Of a stretch of 64,000 nucleotides of DNA, positions 39,675-50,768 are shown one piece after another. Source of the DNA: Tranzscheliella williamsii. Lineage: Eukaryota > Basidiomycota > Ustilaginomycetes > Ustilaginales > Ustilaginaceae. The DNA lies in assembly GCA_023212725.1 (NCBI GenBank), contig JALBYF010000006.1, forward strand, positions 124,001 through 188,000. The letters are read 5' to 3'. Position 1 is the stretch's first letter. Each line of letters begins with the position of its first letter. The notes beneath the pieces are model-generated. The model worked only from the letters and a program-made list of their open reading frames with translations. It was not told where the DNA came from and searched no databases. The position numbers were made by a program, and so were the translations under genes.

Positions 39675-42600
39675 CTAGGGGGCGCGGGCGAAGCGCTCGC
39701 TCTGGACGAGGCGGTCGGCGTGCTGGATTTCTGCGTCTTGGATAAAGAGGCCGTCGATCCAGTTGAGTTTGGCGCAGGCCATGGCGAGGAGGCCGCGGTG
39801 CAGGATGCGGCGTTCGAGGAAGTGTCTGGGCAGCGTTTTGGCGAAGCGCTGGTCGGCGGCGAGCAGGAGCGATGGCAGGTCAGCGCGCGCGGTGCCGCCA
39901 CCGACCGCGCCTGCCAGCTCCTGCTCCAGCGCCGCCTTAGCAAGCGTCGCCTCCGGATCCACCGCGTAGTCCGCCACCGGCGCGCGCCGCTTGTGGAAGT
40001 ACGACTTTTCGGCGAGCTCGACCTGCGCGCGTCGCGCTTTCTCTTGCTCCCGCTGCAGATACGCCGCCTGGTCCGGCTGCACCAGCTGCGCGTTCGGCAC
40101 CGGCGGCAGCGACGACGGCGACATTAGATCGCCCCCCTGCCCTGGTAGTGCGGTGGGCACCATCATCGGCGCGTACAGCCCGAGCGTGCATGGATTCGTC
40201 CGCGTGTCAATCACCTGCAGCTCGTTCAGGCCACGCACCGCCTGTATGACCGACTTGCTCTTCTTGATCCGACATCCGACCAAGCTGAGCCGCTTCAGCC
40301 GCTGCATGCCCCTCAAATCAGGCAGTGTAGAAATCAGGTTGTGGTCCAAATTGAGAGATCGCAGCTTGGGAGCCATCTCTGCCAGTTCGTCGGGCAAATG
40401 CGTCAGCTGGCAAGCCGAGAGCTCCAGGTAGACCAGGTTGAGAAACAGCATCGCTGGCCGCTCGGGCGCTGGGGGCATCGAGGAAACCAGACGGCCGGCT
40501 TTGGGCGTCAGTTCGGACTGCGTAGACGATATGCCCTGTGGGAAAGAGTTACCGGAAAGGAAGAGCCGACGAACATCGCGCAGCTGGTGAGCCGGCCAGA
40601 CGATGGAGGCCTCTACTTGCTGCCGCATGCTGAGGTTGTCGAGATGCTCCAGCTTGTCGAGGTTGTGGATGCGCGTCAGGTCGCAGAAATCGGCGTACAA
40701 GGTCCGCAGCCTTGCTGCAGGCGCTACATCCAAATCGCGCAGGCCTGCATTGGCGCTCACCCGGAGCACGCGGAGCTTGGGCATCGACGGTGCCAGATCG
40801 AGCATGCTCAGCTGATTGCTGTCCAAATTCAACGACTTGAGCTTCCGCATGGCGGAAAGACCTCTCACAGAAATCAGCTCGTTGTGAGACAGGTCCAGCG
40901 TCTCGACCAGGCTCCACTGCGTCAGGCTAAGATTCACGCCCTTGAGCTTGTTGCCCGCCAAGCTCAGATGGGTCAGGCTAGGCATCTTGTCAACGCCGTC
41001 CAGCGAAGCTATACCGTTTCGATCGGCTCGAAGCGTATGTAGGTGCTTCAGGCAACGCAAATGGGCTAGCGATGCGATTTGGTTGTCGCTAATGTCGAGC
41101 TCTTCCAGGTGCAGTAAGTGCCCGAACGAGGCCATATCAGTGAGTCGGTTCGAGCTGACGTTGAGGATCCGGACCGATGCCGGGATTCCGGTGAGATAGG
41201 ACAGCTCGTTGGTGCGCAAGTCGACTTCTTCCAACGCCGGAAGGAATTCCTTGAGACGCACGCAAGACTCAAGCCTCCTTTGGCTGAGGTCAATCGACTG
41301 CAGCTCGTCCCACCCGGGCTCCCAGGGCTCGACGTCGGTGATAGCCTCCAACACCTTGTCGTGGGCGTAGTTGAACGACGCATCTGTGAGCAGCGTCATG
41401 TCTGGGTAGCCGTGCAGCTCGTCATACTCGTCCTCCTCTTGCCAATTCGGGTCGCCATCTCCGTTCTCGTCAACACGACCGTACCGAGTCTGACGAGGTC
41501 TCTGCAGGGTACGATACGACCAATGTGACCGATTCGCAGCTGCGTCTCGTGTTTTGGAAGGCGTAACTCCGCGATCTATGGTCCGCAGCTGAGTGTCATC
41601 GCCTAGCGTCAGTTCGGCGAGCGCTCGCAGGGCGGAAGAGATTGCCTCGGTACGATCATTGTCGCCAGACCGGCGATGCTGGTCGTCGTACCGTTCCCAG
41701 GCGCGACTATGCTGATCTTGGGTATGCTCAGGGACAAGGTTGGTATCACGCGGTCGAGCAGTTTGCGGGGGGTCGACAAAGCTAATTGTCCGGTTGGGAG
41801 TTCCCATGACGGCGGCATCGGAGGCGCTGAAATTAGCTGCGCTCGGTTCGTTGCCTCTCAGCACTCCGGGCTGCTTCAGTATTGACTTTGGTGTGGGTGC
41901 GGGGGATGCCGAGACCAGCGGTGTGGGTGTGAGGGGCGGGCGCGATGCAGCCGCAGGTGCTGCGTGCCGAATAGGTGTTGCAGCAGACCCAGGTCGTGCC
42001 CAGAGCGGCGCGGGCGTATGCTCAGCGCGATGGTGCGCTGCTTGGGCTTTGCTAGGGCGAGCATCCCTGGCAGAGTCGTGTACATGAGCGCTCTGATTGC
42101 TGCTTACCGTCGAATCAGGGCTGTACGTTACCAAGTTTCGCAGAGAAGAGCGGGAACGCGGCACAGTACTTATGGGGCCCCGCGAGGCAGGCACCGGCGT
42201 CGCCTGGACTGGACGGGCTGCATAATCGGCAGCTGCTACCTCCGGGTCTGCTCCGCTGGTGTCTTCCGTCTCACCATGTGCTCGGCCTTCCGCAGCGCTC
42301 TCGGTTTTCCTCGAAGCACCGACGCGCTTTTTGCTATGCGTCAAGGTGGCGCGGTTTGGTCCAGTAGACTCTAATGTCCTCTCTTCCACCGCCTTGTAAG
42401 GAGCGGGCTCGTGACTATGAGAACTCTGGCCGAAGCTCTCAAAGTCGCGAAAAGGATCGCTGGATTCGGCGGGATGAGCCGCTGTGGCGCTCAGATTCGG
42501 TGCAGACAGACTGTGAAGACGTTGTTGGAAGGCACTCGTCCTGACGCCTGACTGCGCTCGCGCATCTTGTTCGGCCTGACTGTCAGAAAAGACGTCTTCG

Positions 42601-45600
42601 TCCAGGGTGGCCTCGATGGATGCTTCAGGGATGGGCAGAACGGGCGTCTTGCTCGTCGGGGCAATGCGTTCCAAGACTGTGTCCCTTCCGGTCCGGGATG
42701 TCGCGGCGGATCTCAGATCCTCGTGCGACGCTTGAGTGCGTGGCACCTTCTCCCACCTGTTCAGTTCTCTGTTAAAGGCCAATTTGCCGCGGCCTAAACT
42801 CTCAAGTTCGTTTTCGGGGATCTGGCTGATATTGAACAAGCTGCCCGTGCGAGTGATAGTGGCACCCTTGCCGCCAAGGTCGGATATGGTACGTTGCGAG
42901 CCTACCTCGCCAGAGACGGTGCGAACGTTGCTGGGATCTACCAGAGTATTGGAAGAAGCGGTTCGATCGCCCTTTTTCGACAATAATCCGTGTGCATCGG
43001 CTGCGTAAGCGTCGGAGGGCTGTGGAAGCGCAAGCAGAGAGGCCGGCTTGGACAGCCGACCGTTAGGATCGCGATTTCGTAGCTCAACGGCGGATGCAGC
43101 GTGTCGCAATGCTCGGGCCGAGTCGGCCTGCGGTGGATTGGGGATCCTTTCTGAGTCGTAGAGAACGATGCCGTCCCGGAAACGATATGTATTGGCATCA
43201 GGAGCACTTAACCCCGTGTCGTCCGTTTCGGCTAGCGAGAATGATAGCTGCGAGTTCCCCAGGGCTGGATCGACCATCCTCTCTAATGTAGGTTCATGCA
43301 AGGTAATAAGCTGTGGCGGTGCAGGTGCCGTTTTGGCGTGGCCAGGAGTAGCGGCTGCGGCCTCTTCAAGATCGACTGGTTCACGTCCTTGACGCAAGAG
43401 CCTGCGGCGAGCGATTCGCTCCTCCAGCTCCCGTATCTGCCGGTCACGTTCTGAGATCGCATCGACAGGTATAAGTGAGCTCCAACCGTTCGGGCCTTGA
43501 CCCCCTCCTTCTAATTCTTGCATAACCTCATCCTCAGCGATAGCGGCGGCGCTAATCCGACGTAATAACTTACGGGGAGATTCGGCAGCACGGCCGTCAT
43601 CACCCGCCACCACTTGCGAAGCCGGACGATGTGACTTGAGGGTGGATGACATGGGTACATTCTTGCTTGAGGATTCGCTCAGGAAAGATGAGTCGGCCGG
43701 TAACTTGCGGGTCGAAAGCCGAGCTGGGCTCCTTTGTTCGTTGTCAACCGGGGCCATATCTTGGCGTCCGGAGGTGCGTTGATTCTGCTGCCTCGCTTCT
43801 GCTGCTGCAATGCGTCGGGAACGCGCTGGCGAAGGGGAAGGCCTGGCCAGCGATGGGTTCAAACTACCTTGATGGAAGGAAACACGGGCTTGGACTTCAG
43901 GGGCGCCTGACCCGTCATCGTCGTCGGTTACCCACTCTGGTGAAAGATCCGAGCCAGCCGAGTTGTTCCTTACCATCTGCTGGAGTGCGCTCATGAAGCC
44001 AGCCGACTCCTTGACGTAATCGACGGGAGCACGCCGACGATCAGGTGATGGCTCTGTCGCCATAACGGAAGTGAGTGGTATAGGAGGGGCAGCGTTGCTT
44101 GCAGCTGTTGCAGGCAGCGCCATGAGGTCGCCTGTGATGACCTTGCGCGGCCGAACGTCCAGACGGAGCCTCTTGCGCTCTCGCTCGACTTGGATGTGCG
44201 GGGCGTGAGCGGCGCGACCGGGGCTGTTTTCATTCACCATCCGTTCGAGCTTTTCTCGCGTTGCCGCATCATCGTAGTTGAACTTGAACAGCCGCATCGG
44301 AGTATGCGGTGTGGAAGGGGCCGAGACCAGACTAGCGCCGTTGACAAAAGCCGGAGACTGCATGCCGAGCTTGGCAGCAGCAGACGCAGGACGCGCCAGG
44401 GTATTGACCTGCAGCGTGCTAGGCCGAAGGACCTGCAGGTTCTGTAATGATTGTGAAGGAACCATACCGCCGGCAGCCCGCGACGGATCCGGCTTGGACA
44501 ATCCGGGACTCTGAAAGGTGAACGCTGACGTCGGAACGGCTGATTCGACGGCTTCGGCAGTCTGTTGCTGTATGTTGCTTAGGTTGGAGCCTACTTGCTT
44601 CGCTTCGTTCGCTGCTGGAGGAGCAGCTACAGGGTCTGTGGGAGACGCAGCGGGTGAGTGACGGACTGCCTCGGTAACTGGCGACCGCTGTGATTTCGCT
44701 TGCTGTAGCTTTACAGATTCGTCATTTGGTGGTTCCGGCTGAACATGGGTCCTGATAGGAGTTTCGGCGGCGGTGTCGGCCACCACAGCCATGATATTTT
44801 GAGGCGGTGGTTCGGGGGGCGTGGGAGTTTTGAACATAGTCTGAAGCCGCATCGGTGTAAACATGTCACCGCCCAAGGCTGCGAGCGCTTTTCCTTTAGC
44901 ACCACCGCCCTGGCCCTTTGCTGGGCTCTGCCAGACTGGACGTAATATTGGTGGAAGCGAGTCTACATCGGCTCTGTGAATAAAGGTACCTTTGGCGCCT
45001 GATGCCACTGAAGAGGCAGCAGGAGAGATAGAAGCAATGACCTCGGTCTGCTGATTGTTAGAGATACGTGAAGGCTCCAGAACGGAGCCACGAGCGCTTT
45101 CGAAGTCATCAGGCGCCGAGGCTGCCGAGTCGGAGTCGGACCATATAGTACTGTCGGCTTCATCTTGGTCCGAGATAGGCTTCAGACGATTTCTCCGCTG
45201 CTGATGGCTTGGAAGGCGCATGGATGGTGTCGAGGGCCCTGGTTGAAGTTCTGAGTCGGTTGCAGCCTGTGCCGTAGTAGATGCGGCGGGCTTTTGTCTT
45301 AGCAAAGCTCGACGCGCTTGACGACGAGCTGCCGAAAAGGCTGGGTCGGGCATAGCAGCAGATTCCCTGGCATCGAAGAAGGCACGCGACGACGGCGTCG
45401 TGGAAGCCAGCGCATTATGCGTATGGATTGCGGATCTGGTTGGTGCGCCAGGCTCGATACTGGAGGTGCTTCCAGGTTGCGACTGTGAACGTGTTTCAGT
45501 AATAGTAGGATCCAGACGCGCCGTTGCCGGAGGCTCAGCAGCGGCATCTTCTGGCCAGGACTCATCTAGCTCATCCGTCATCCAGTCTGGTTTTGCTGTT

Positions 45601-46064
45601 GGCAGATGTAAAAGCTGCAATGGCTGCGCCTGAGGTTCTGGGGCAGGCTCTACAGAGCTGTTGAGACGCGTCGACAGCGACCCGGCTGGGGGCCCTGGCG
45701 TTGGCGGGACCACATCCCAAACAGAACTTTCAGACTGATCACCATCTTCACTGGGAGGTGTACCAGCCGTCTTTCCTTGAATACTTGAGAAGTTTGAATC
45801 TACCGACGGCGGTTTGGGAGGAGTAGAGAGCGCAACATCATGCACCGTTGGACGTTCTGTAGCTGTGCTGGCAGAGGAGGCTGGACGATCTATGGTGGCC
45901 TCGCGCACCTCAGCTGCCGATACGGCAGCGTCAGAGAAGTGCAAGGGGGACAGCGGCTTCTTCTCCGGAGAAGTGGCGTGTAGTCCCTGAGGCGTCGAGG
46001 AGCGTGGATCGGCGTCGTTGCCTATGTCGGAAGTGGAGGGAGGGATCAGCTGTTGTGCCTCCAT
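39675..46064 (-). CDS. NUD1: Leucine-rich-repeat scaffold of the septation initiation/mitotic exit network (Nud1/Cdc11)
   Basis: A 2129-aa protein from the ATG at 46064. The first 1500 or so residues are disordered and rich in Ser, Pro, Ala and Thr. From about 1585 to 1960 lies a leucine-rich-repeat domain with units such as LEEVDLRTNELSYLTGIP, LEELDISDNQIASLAHL and LKSLNLDSNQLSMLDLAP, closing with a cap at LQVIDTRTNPCTLGLYAPMM. A helical tail of about 170 residues follows. This long-tail-plus-LRR layout is that of S. pombe Cdc11 and S. cerevisiae Nud1, which anchor the mitotic-exit GTPase and kinases at the spindle pole body. The symbol is given in the Nud1 sense because budding-yeast CDC11 is an unrelated septin. 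No introns. Shares a divergent promoter with ASE1. Confidence 0.88.
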   Translation of the reverse strand: MEAQQLIPPSTSDIGNDADPRSSTPQGLHATSPEKKPLSPLHFSDAAVSAAEVREATIDRPASSASTATERPTVHDVALSTPPKPPSVDSNFSSIQGKTAGTPPSEDGDQSESSVWDVVPPTPGPPAGSLSTRLNSSVEPAPEPQAQPLQLLHLPTAKPDWMTDELDESWPEDAAAEPPATARLDPTITETRSQSQPGSTSSIEPGAPTRSAIHTHNALASTTPSSRAFFDARESAAMPDPAFSAARRQARRALLRQKPAASTTAQAATDSELQPGPSTPSMRLPSHQQRRNRLKPISDQDEADSTIWSDSDSAASAPDDFESARGSVLEPSRISNNQQTEVIASISPAASSVASGAKGTFIHRADVDSLPPILRPVWQSPAKGQGGGAKGKALAALGGDMFTPMRLQTMFKTPTPPEPPPQNIMAVVADTAAETPIRTHVQPEPPNDESVKLQQAKSQRSPVTEAVRHSPAASPTDPVAAPPAANEAKQVGSNLSNIQQQTAEAVESAVPTSAFTFQSPGLSKPDPSRAAGGMVPSQSLQNLQVLRPSTLQVNTLARPASAAAKLGMQSPAFVNGASLVSAPSTPHTPMRLFKFNYDDAATREKLERMVNENSPGRAAHAPHIQVERERKRLRLDVRPRKVITGDLMALPATAASNAAPPIPLTSVMATEPSPDRRRAPVDYVKESAGFMSALQQMVRNNSAGSDLSPEWVTDDDDGSGAPEVQARVSFHQGSLNPSLARPSPSPARSRRIAAAEARQQNQRTSGRQDMAPVDNEQRSPARLSTRKLPADSSFLSESSSKNVPMSSTLKSHRPASQVVAGDDGRAAESPRKLLRRISAAAIAEDEVMQELEGGGQGPNGWSSLIPVDAISERDRQIRELEERIARRRLLRQGREPVDLEEAAAATPGHAKTAPAPPQLITLHEPTLERMVDPALGNSQLSFSLAETDDTGLSAPDANTYRFRDGIVLYDSERIPNPPQADSARALRHAASAVELRNRDPNGRLSKPASLLALPQPSDAYAADAHGLLSKKGDRTASSNTLVDPSNVRTVSGEVGSQRTISDLGGKGATITRTGSLFNISQIPENELESLGRGKLAFNRELNRWEKVPRTQASHEDLRSAATSRTGRDTVLERIAPTSKTPVLPIPEASIEATLDEDVFSDSQAEQDARAQSGVRTSAFQQRLHSLSAPNLSATAAHPAESSDPFRDFESFGQSSHSHEPAPYKAVEERTLESTGPNRATLTHSKKRVGASRKTESAAEGRAHGETEDTSGADPEVAAADYAARPVQATPVPASRGPISTVPRSRSSLRNLVTYSPDSTVSSNQSAHVHDSARDARPSKAQAAHHRAEHTPAPLWARPGSAATPIRHAAPAAASRPPLTPTPLVSASPAPTPKSILKQPGVLRGNEPSAANFSASDAAVMGTPNRTISFVDPPQTARPRDTNLVPEHTQDQHSRAWERYDDQHRRSGDNDRTEAISSALRALAELTLGDDTQLRTIDRGVTPSKTRDAAANRSHWSYRTLQRPRQTRYGRVDENGDGDPNWQEEDEYDELHGYPDMTLLTDASFNYAHDKVLEAITDVEPWEPGWDELQSIDLSQRRLESCVRLKEFLPALEEVDLRTNELSYLTGIPASVRILNVSSNRLTDMASFGHLLHLEELDISDNQIASLAHLRCLKHLHTLRADRNGIASLDGVDKMPSLTHLSLAGNKLKGVNLSLTQWSLVETLDLSHNELISVRGLSAMRKLKSLNLDSNQLSMLDLAPSMPKLRVLRVSANAGLRDLDVAPAARLRTLYADFCDLTRIHNLDKLEHLDNLSMRQQVEASIVWPAHQLRDVRRLFLSGNSFPQGISSTQSELTPKAGRLVSSMPPAPERPAMLFLNLVYLELSACQLTHLPDELAEMAPKLRSLNLDHNLISTLPDLRGMQRLKRLSLVGCRIKKSKSVIQAVRGLNELQVIDTRTNPCTLGLYAPMMVPTALPGQGGDLMSPSSLPPVPNAQLVQPDQAAYLQREQEKARRAQVELAEKSYFHKRRAPVADYAVDPEATLAKAALEQELAGAVGGGTARADLPSLLLAADQRFAKTLPRHFLERRILHRGLLAMACAKLNWIDGLFIQDAEIQHADRLVQSERFARAP

Positions 46065-47202
46065 AATGACACCAAACGGAGCCAAGTGGCGCTGGTAGGA
46101 TGATGCTGTGTCTAGGGTAAGCGGTACGAGGCTTGTGTTGGGACCATACTGAAGTATCTAACTAGGTGCGCGTCCGTCTAGTCAACTACCTGAACCTGAC
46201 CCGGTGAGGAATCGGCAAGCTGGCAAGAAGCGAGAAAAAGGTAGCAATGACGACGGATACGAGTCGCGCCCTAGGTGGATGGAAGCGGTCTCTGACGGCG
46301 GTGAGGCGGTCTAGGGAAGCTTTACGGATGGCTTGACAGGCGGGAGCGCGGCAGCAAGACGAGACTACAGTGCGATATGAGTGAGAGCGGATGGCGAAGG
46401 GTGAGCGTTCGTGTCGACCCAACATTGCCCGAACACTTACGGATCCTATTCTGGACCATATCCACTACGAGTCCTATCCACCGCCATTTCATTATGATAG
46501 CTACTCCTCTTACTGGCGACCTCTGCCAATGTCATCGCAATCAATAAACTTTGTTCCTGAATCAACGCGTCGTAAGTCGTATTATGATGTCCGGTGAATT
46601 ACAATTTTGGCATGCCACTCGCAAGGGTCCAGCCACACCCGCACGTGACTGACAGCTCGAGTTGCGCGACAGAAGGTCGCGGCCTGATCAACGCGTCGAA
46701 AGAAACAATCATCATCAGGGCATTTGTATTTACTCACTTGACCTGATTTCAAGACGGAATAAGGCGCGCTACGATGTAATGCGTTCAAGTATGTGTTGGT
46801 TGGGAGAGAGTCTGTCATACTAGCAAGTACTACTGAGTGTCCACCGCTTTGACGCCATTTCGGTGCTCAGCTTTGGTAGCTGGCTGGCTATCTGCTCCTC
46901 TTCTTCCATCTGTGCCTCCAGCACCGTCACCACCCTACTGCTATCCGCCATCTGCAGCACAGATCGTTTGCCCCTACAGACCGTCCGATCCTATCTGCCA
47001 CGTCGAGGAGAGGTACAACCAAGCACTATGCTCTATATCTGAGACCAATCCCATACAGCTAGCCAGATCAGTCTCACAGCTAGCCAGATCAGTCTCCGCC
47101 AGCGTCATCTTTTCTAAGTTGGTTCTTACTGCAGAGTTAGGGGCAGCCACTTGGATCGGACAGTCTAATCGCCAGTCGCGACGTCGTCTCCGTGCTTTCA
47201 CT
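46065..47202. promoter_or_regulatory. Bidirectional promoter between NUD1/cdc11 and ASE1
   Basis: 1.1 kb without a credible gene. It holds two identical 12-mers ATCAACGCGTCG, at 46561-46572 and 46687-46698, each containing the MBF box ACGCGT, and a 21-bp tandem duplication close to the ASE1 start. Both flanking genes act in late mitosis, so a shared cell-cycle control region is plausible. Confidence 0.55.
47055..47096. repeat. 21-bp tandem duplication upstream of ASE1
   Basis: The 21-base unit starting ACAGCTAGCCAGATCAGTCT occurs twice head to tail, 107 bases before the ASE1 ATG. Confidence 0.85.
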
Positions 47203-50200
47203 ATGGATTCAGAAGCCTTGGCGGCTCTGCTGTCCCAGTCCACCGAACAGCTCATACATCTCCATACCCAGATCGGCCATCCACCAGAGGCACTCCAAGG
47301 CGCGCTCGATGCACTTCACCACGCTTTAAAAACGGCAGTAGATGACCAGATCGGTCGCGTCCAGCAAGAGGCTCAAGACTTGCACAACCAATGCCTCCAA
47401 ATCGACCAGGAAAGCCTTCTCATCAGAAAAGCGCTGGGCGACAAGGCACACCTCTCTCCGCCCTCTCTTCAAAATGCCGTCGGAAAGCGCATGGCCTCCG
47501 CCGCCTCGTCACCAGAACAACCACGATCAGCCTCGCTCGAGCATAGCAGCAAAGACCTCCTGCCTCTGCTGCAGCGACGCGCTGCCCTTGAGGCGGATCA
47601 GCATCGTCTCAAAAGCACATATACAGCTCGTGAAGCACAGCTTAAACGCCTCACCACCAAACTCGACTCCTATCTTCCACTGCTTGGTAGCTTTGTTAAG
47701 ACACCAGAGGCGGATGCCGAGGGACCGGTCCAGTACCGTGATGTCTCTCCATCCCGCGTTGCCTCCATCGAAGCCGAAATCATCAGATGTTCCAAGGAGA
47801 TCAACGCCAGGTCCGAGAAGCTTCAAACAAGTCTTCTCGAGATCGTCCAGCTTTGGTCAGAATTGCATTTCGAGCCGTGCCAGCCGGCTGACATCAACGA
47901 CGAACAAATCTTCACCGCAGACCCGAACGGAAACGATATCGACTCTGGTGGAGGATCGTGTGCATTCGATCGTGCTCTTCTGAGCCATTTGCAGCTTCAG
48001 CCTGTCTATGATGAGCAAGGCAGGTTCGCCGGCGAGTTTGTCGCCACAGACTCCCCAAAGCAAAGTCAGGCGACGACATCTCAGCAAGGTGTAGGAGCAC
48101 TGGAGGACGTTTTATCTGACACGCCCACACGCGCATCGCTGGGAGGCTTGCCGGCCAGAAAGAGCGGCGACCTTGCCCTGCAGCTGCCTTCGTCTTCCAA
48201 CTCTACCCAGTCTCCTTCTCACCTTCTACAGCCATCGGAAAGCAACCTTTTGCAAGCCGAGAAGAAACTCGCTTGGCTCGAAGCAGAGAAGCATCGCCGC
48301 GAGATGCTCATACAGAATCTTTATGACGAGCTCAGCGAACTCTGGGCAAAATTCGACGTTCCAGAGGAAGAAATGGATCTGTTTGTCATGGACCATCGCG
48401 GTAGCACGATGGAAGTGGTAGAAGCCTACCGCGCCGAGTTGGACAAGATGAGGCAACTCAAGGCCCAGCACATGTCTCTGTTCATCCTCAAGACACGAGA
48501 ACGCATCTCTACATTGTGGGACTCGCTGTTCATGTCGCTAGAGGAACGAGAAGCTGCCTTCCCGCCCTTCTTTATCGACGTCTCATCCGAGTCCGATCCT
48601 GGCCGCGACGAACCATTGCCGACCGATGAGATCCTTGCGTCTCACGAGCAGATGATCGATCAACTTACAGAGCAAGTGCGCGTCAAAGCACCCGTACTCA
48701 AGATCATTGGCAAGTACAAAGAGCTCCTCGATGAGGCCAGACAGCTCGACGAAAGTGCTGCCGACGGATCACGGCTCCTCGGGCGTTCCAACCGCGGCGA
48801 CCCTGGTCGACTTCTCCGAGAAGAAAAGATGCGCAAGAGAGTCAAGATCCAGAAACCAAAGGTGAGTGCCAGATACCTCTACCATTACTCGCTAGCAGCC
48901 ACCATTGGTCAAAGAGTAGGATGCTGACAAATGCGGACCCTCGCTGCGCTGTGTTACAGCTTGAAGCGGAACTGGTAAGAACCATCCCTGCATGGGAGGA
49001 AGAGCATAATGAAGCTTTCACCATTAACGGCGTTCGCTATCTGGATGAGTTGCTAGAGGAAATCGAGGGCTCCAAGGAAAACACAGCACGAAAACGGACC
49101 AGGGCCGTTTCTAGTGCCCAGCCTCCGCTGCCCGAGATGGCCAATACCCCAGCAAACGCTCGCAGAGGCCCGCTCGCTCCTTCTGCAGCCTCTAACCACC
49201 GGAGTTCTGCGACGCCTTTGCGCCCTACCACACCGCATCAAAGTACCCTGAAGAAGCCGAGGATAGTTGCGCCTGCCACTGTCGGGTCTCGAACGCCGGC
49301 GAACAGGTCCGGCGTGAGCGCTGCCGTCAACCGCACTGCATCGGCGAGAGCACCTGCGACCACGGGCGCACGAAATGGATATGGCTCAACAACGAGTGTC
49401 CAGAGGCCCGGTACCGCCATGGCTGGCGGCTATAGAACGGCAAGCAGCTCCTCCTTTACAGGAAGCAGCAGTCCATCGCGCATCCCTGGCGCTTCACCGC
49501 ATTTGCCGTCGAGGTCGTTCAACACACAGACACCTGCACCAGGCCACAGCTATGGCTCGCGCAGCGTGACAGCCTCGTCTGTCGGCCTGGCCGGCAGAAC
49601 GGTGAAAGCGCAGAGAGAGAGTTTCCGGCCGCGCCCATCGCTGGTGGCTAAAGTGTCACGGAGCAACGCCGTGGTTGGCGGCGCCGCACCGCGTACGTCG
49701 CCCGGCAGGGCGAGCAAGTGGGGAGAAATGGGTCCGCCGCGCTGGCCGACCGCAGGCGCACAGCCGTCGCAGCAGCCGCAGTACCAACAACACTATCCTC
49801 AGCACCAACAGCGAGACGTCTCTAGCATCTCGGCAAGCAGTTCGATCCACACCGACATCACTACGGTGATCCATCCGAGGGCTGCACCGCCTGCTATTCG
49901 GACCGCAGAGCCTGCCAAGCGAGCGCGACGGGCCCCGTCCATGTCGCTAGAAGCGTGCCTCGCGAATCTAGCCGCCACATCGACACACGGCAAAGTCAGG
50001 CTGGGAGACGCCGGCCGTGACCAAGGCATTTGCTCGATCCGTTCGGTCTCCTCCTCGGACGACATCGTCAACGCTGCTGACCAGCAGCTCGACAACGACC
50101 GCTATTCAAGGGTCAGTGGATGGAAGGACGGTCTGCGCATCGCCGGCGCCGGCCTGGACGAGCTGGACGCCGCCGCGATCGACCCCGACGATGCCCCCGC

Positions 50201-50303
50201 GCTGCCCCGCTCGGGCAGCAGCAACTGGGAGCTGGTCGAAGAAGCTCAGTCCGAATCGCACCAGCCATACCCCTCACAGCACGGATCCGCCCTTGCCGCC
50301 TAA
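47203..50303 (+). CDS. ASE1: Microtubule-bundling protein Ase1/PRC1/MAP65
   Basis: Two exons, 47203-48861 and 48960-50303, joined in phase 0 across a 98-bp GTGAGT...CAG intron with a GCTGAC branch site; 1000 aa. The family cross-links antiparallel microtubules at the spindle midzone. The N-terminal two thirds are a long helical rod: TEQLIHLHTQIGHPPEALQG, then LEIVQLWSELHFEP, and the most conserved spectrin-like part (LYDELSELWAKFDVPEEEMD, RISTLWDSLFMSLEEREAAF). The intron cuts just before AWEEEHNEAFTINGVRYLDE, which is part of the conserved block. The C-terminal 350 or so residues are disordered, basic and rich in Ser, Arg and Pro, as in other Ase1 proteins, where this part binds microtubules and carries phosphorylation sites. 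The upstream frame has no ATG before 47203. Confidence 0.92.
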
Positions 50304-50768
50304 GCCCTCCCTCTGAGCTTCAGTGCCAGCGCCATCAGTCACTTTCGAAACAGCGCTGGTGCGGGCGCCAATATACCTCTCTGTATTTGCTCCTCCGGCA
50401 ACCTCCTTCCTCCTTCCCTTCTGGCAACCTGCTAAACTGTATTGTACATCATTGCTATCCACTTGTTCCTGGAGCGCCGTGGCTTAGCCTTTACTGCCAG
50501 CGGTCGTCTGAGTAGCCATACACTCCCACTGCGCCTTGGCGTACCATCAGCATCACCCATCTCATCAGCATATAAATCACAATGTCTGTTTGTTAGATTA
50601 TTTCTGCCATGGACAGTTGATAACGCAACGAGTCAGAGGTGAAGTCACCGTGCTTCTGCTTCGTCCACACCACATCTTGATCCTGCTCGTGCATCTACAG
50701 CACCAGCACCCAGTGGCGCTCGTGCGCGCTAGTCAGTAGAGCTATCGACAGGTTTCGTCGGCATTGAG
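50304..50768. other. Intergenic: ASE1 3' flank and promoter of the mitochondrial kinase gene
   Basis: No gene recognised. A TATAAAT occurs at 50571-50577, about 190 bases upstream of the next ATG. Confidence 0.6.

Noticed and set aside
50582..50620. Tiny upstream open frames before the mitochondrial kinase
   Set aside because: The first lies only a few bases after the TATA box and is probably not transcribed; the second is only three codons, too little to claim regulation.
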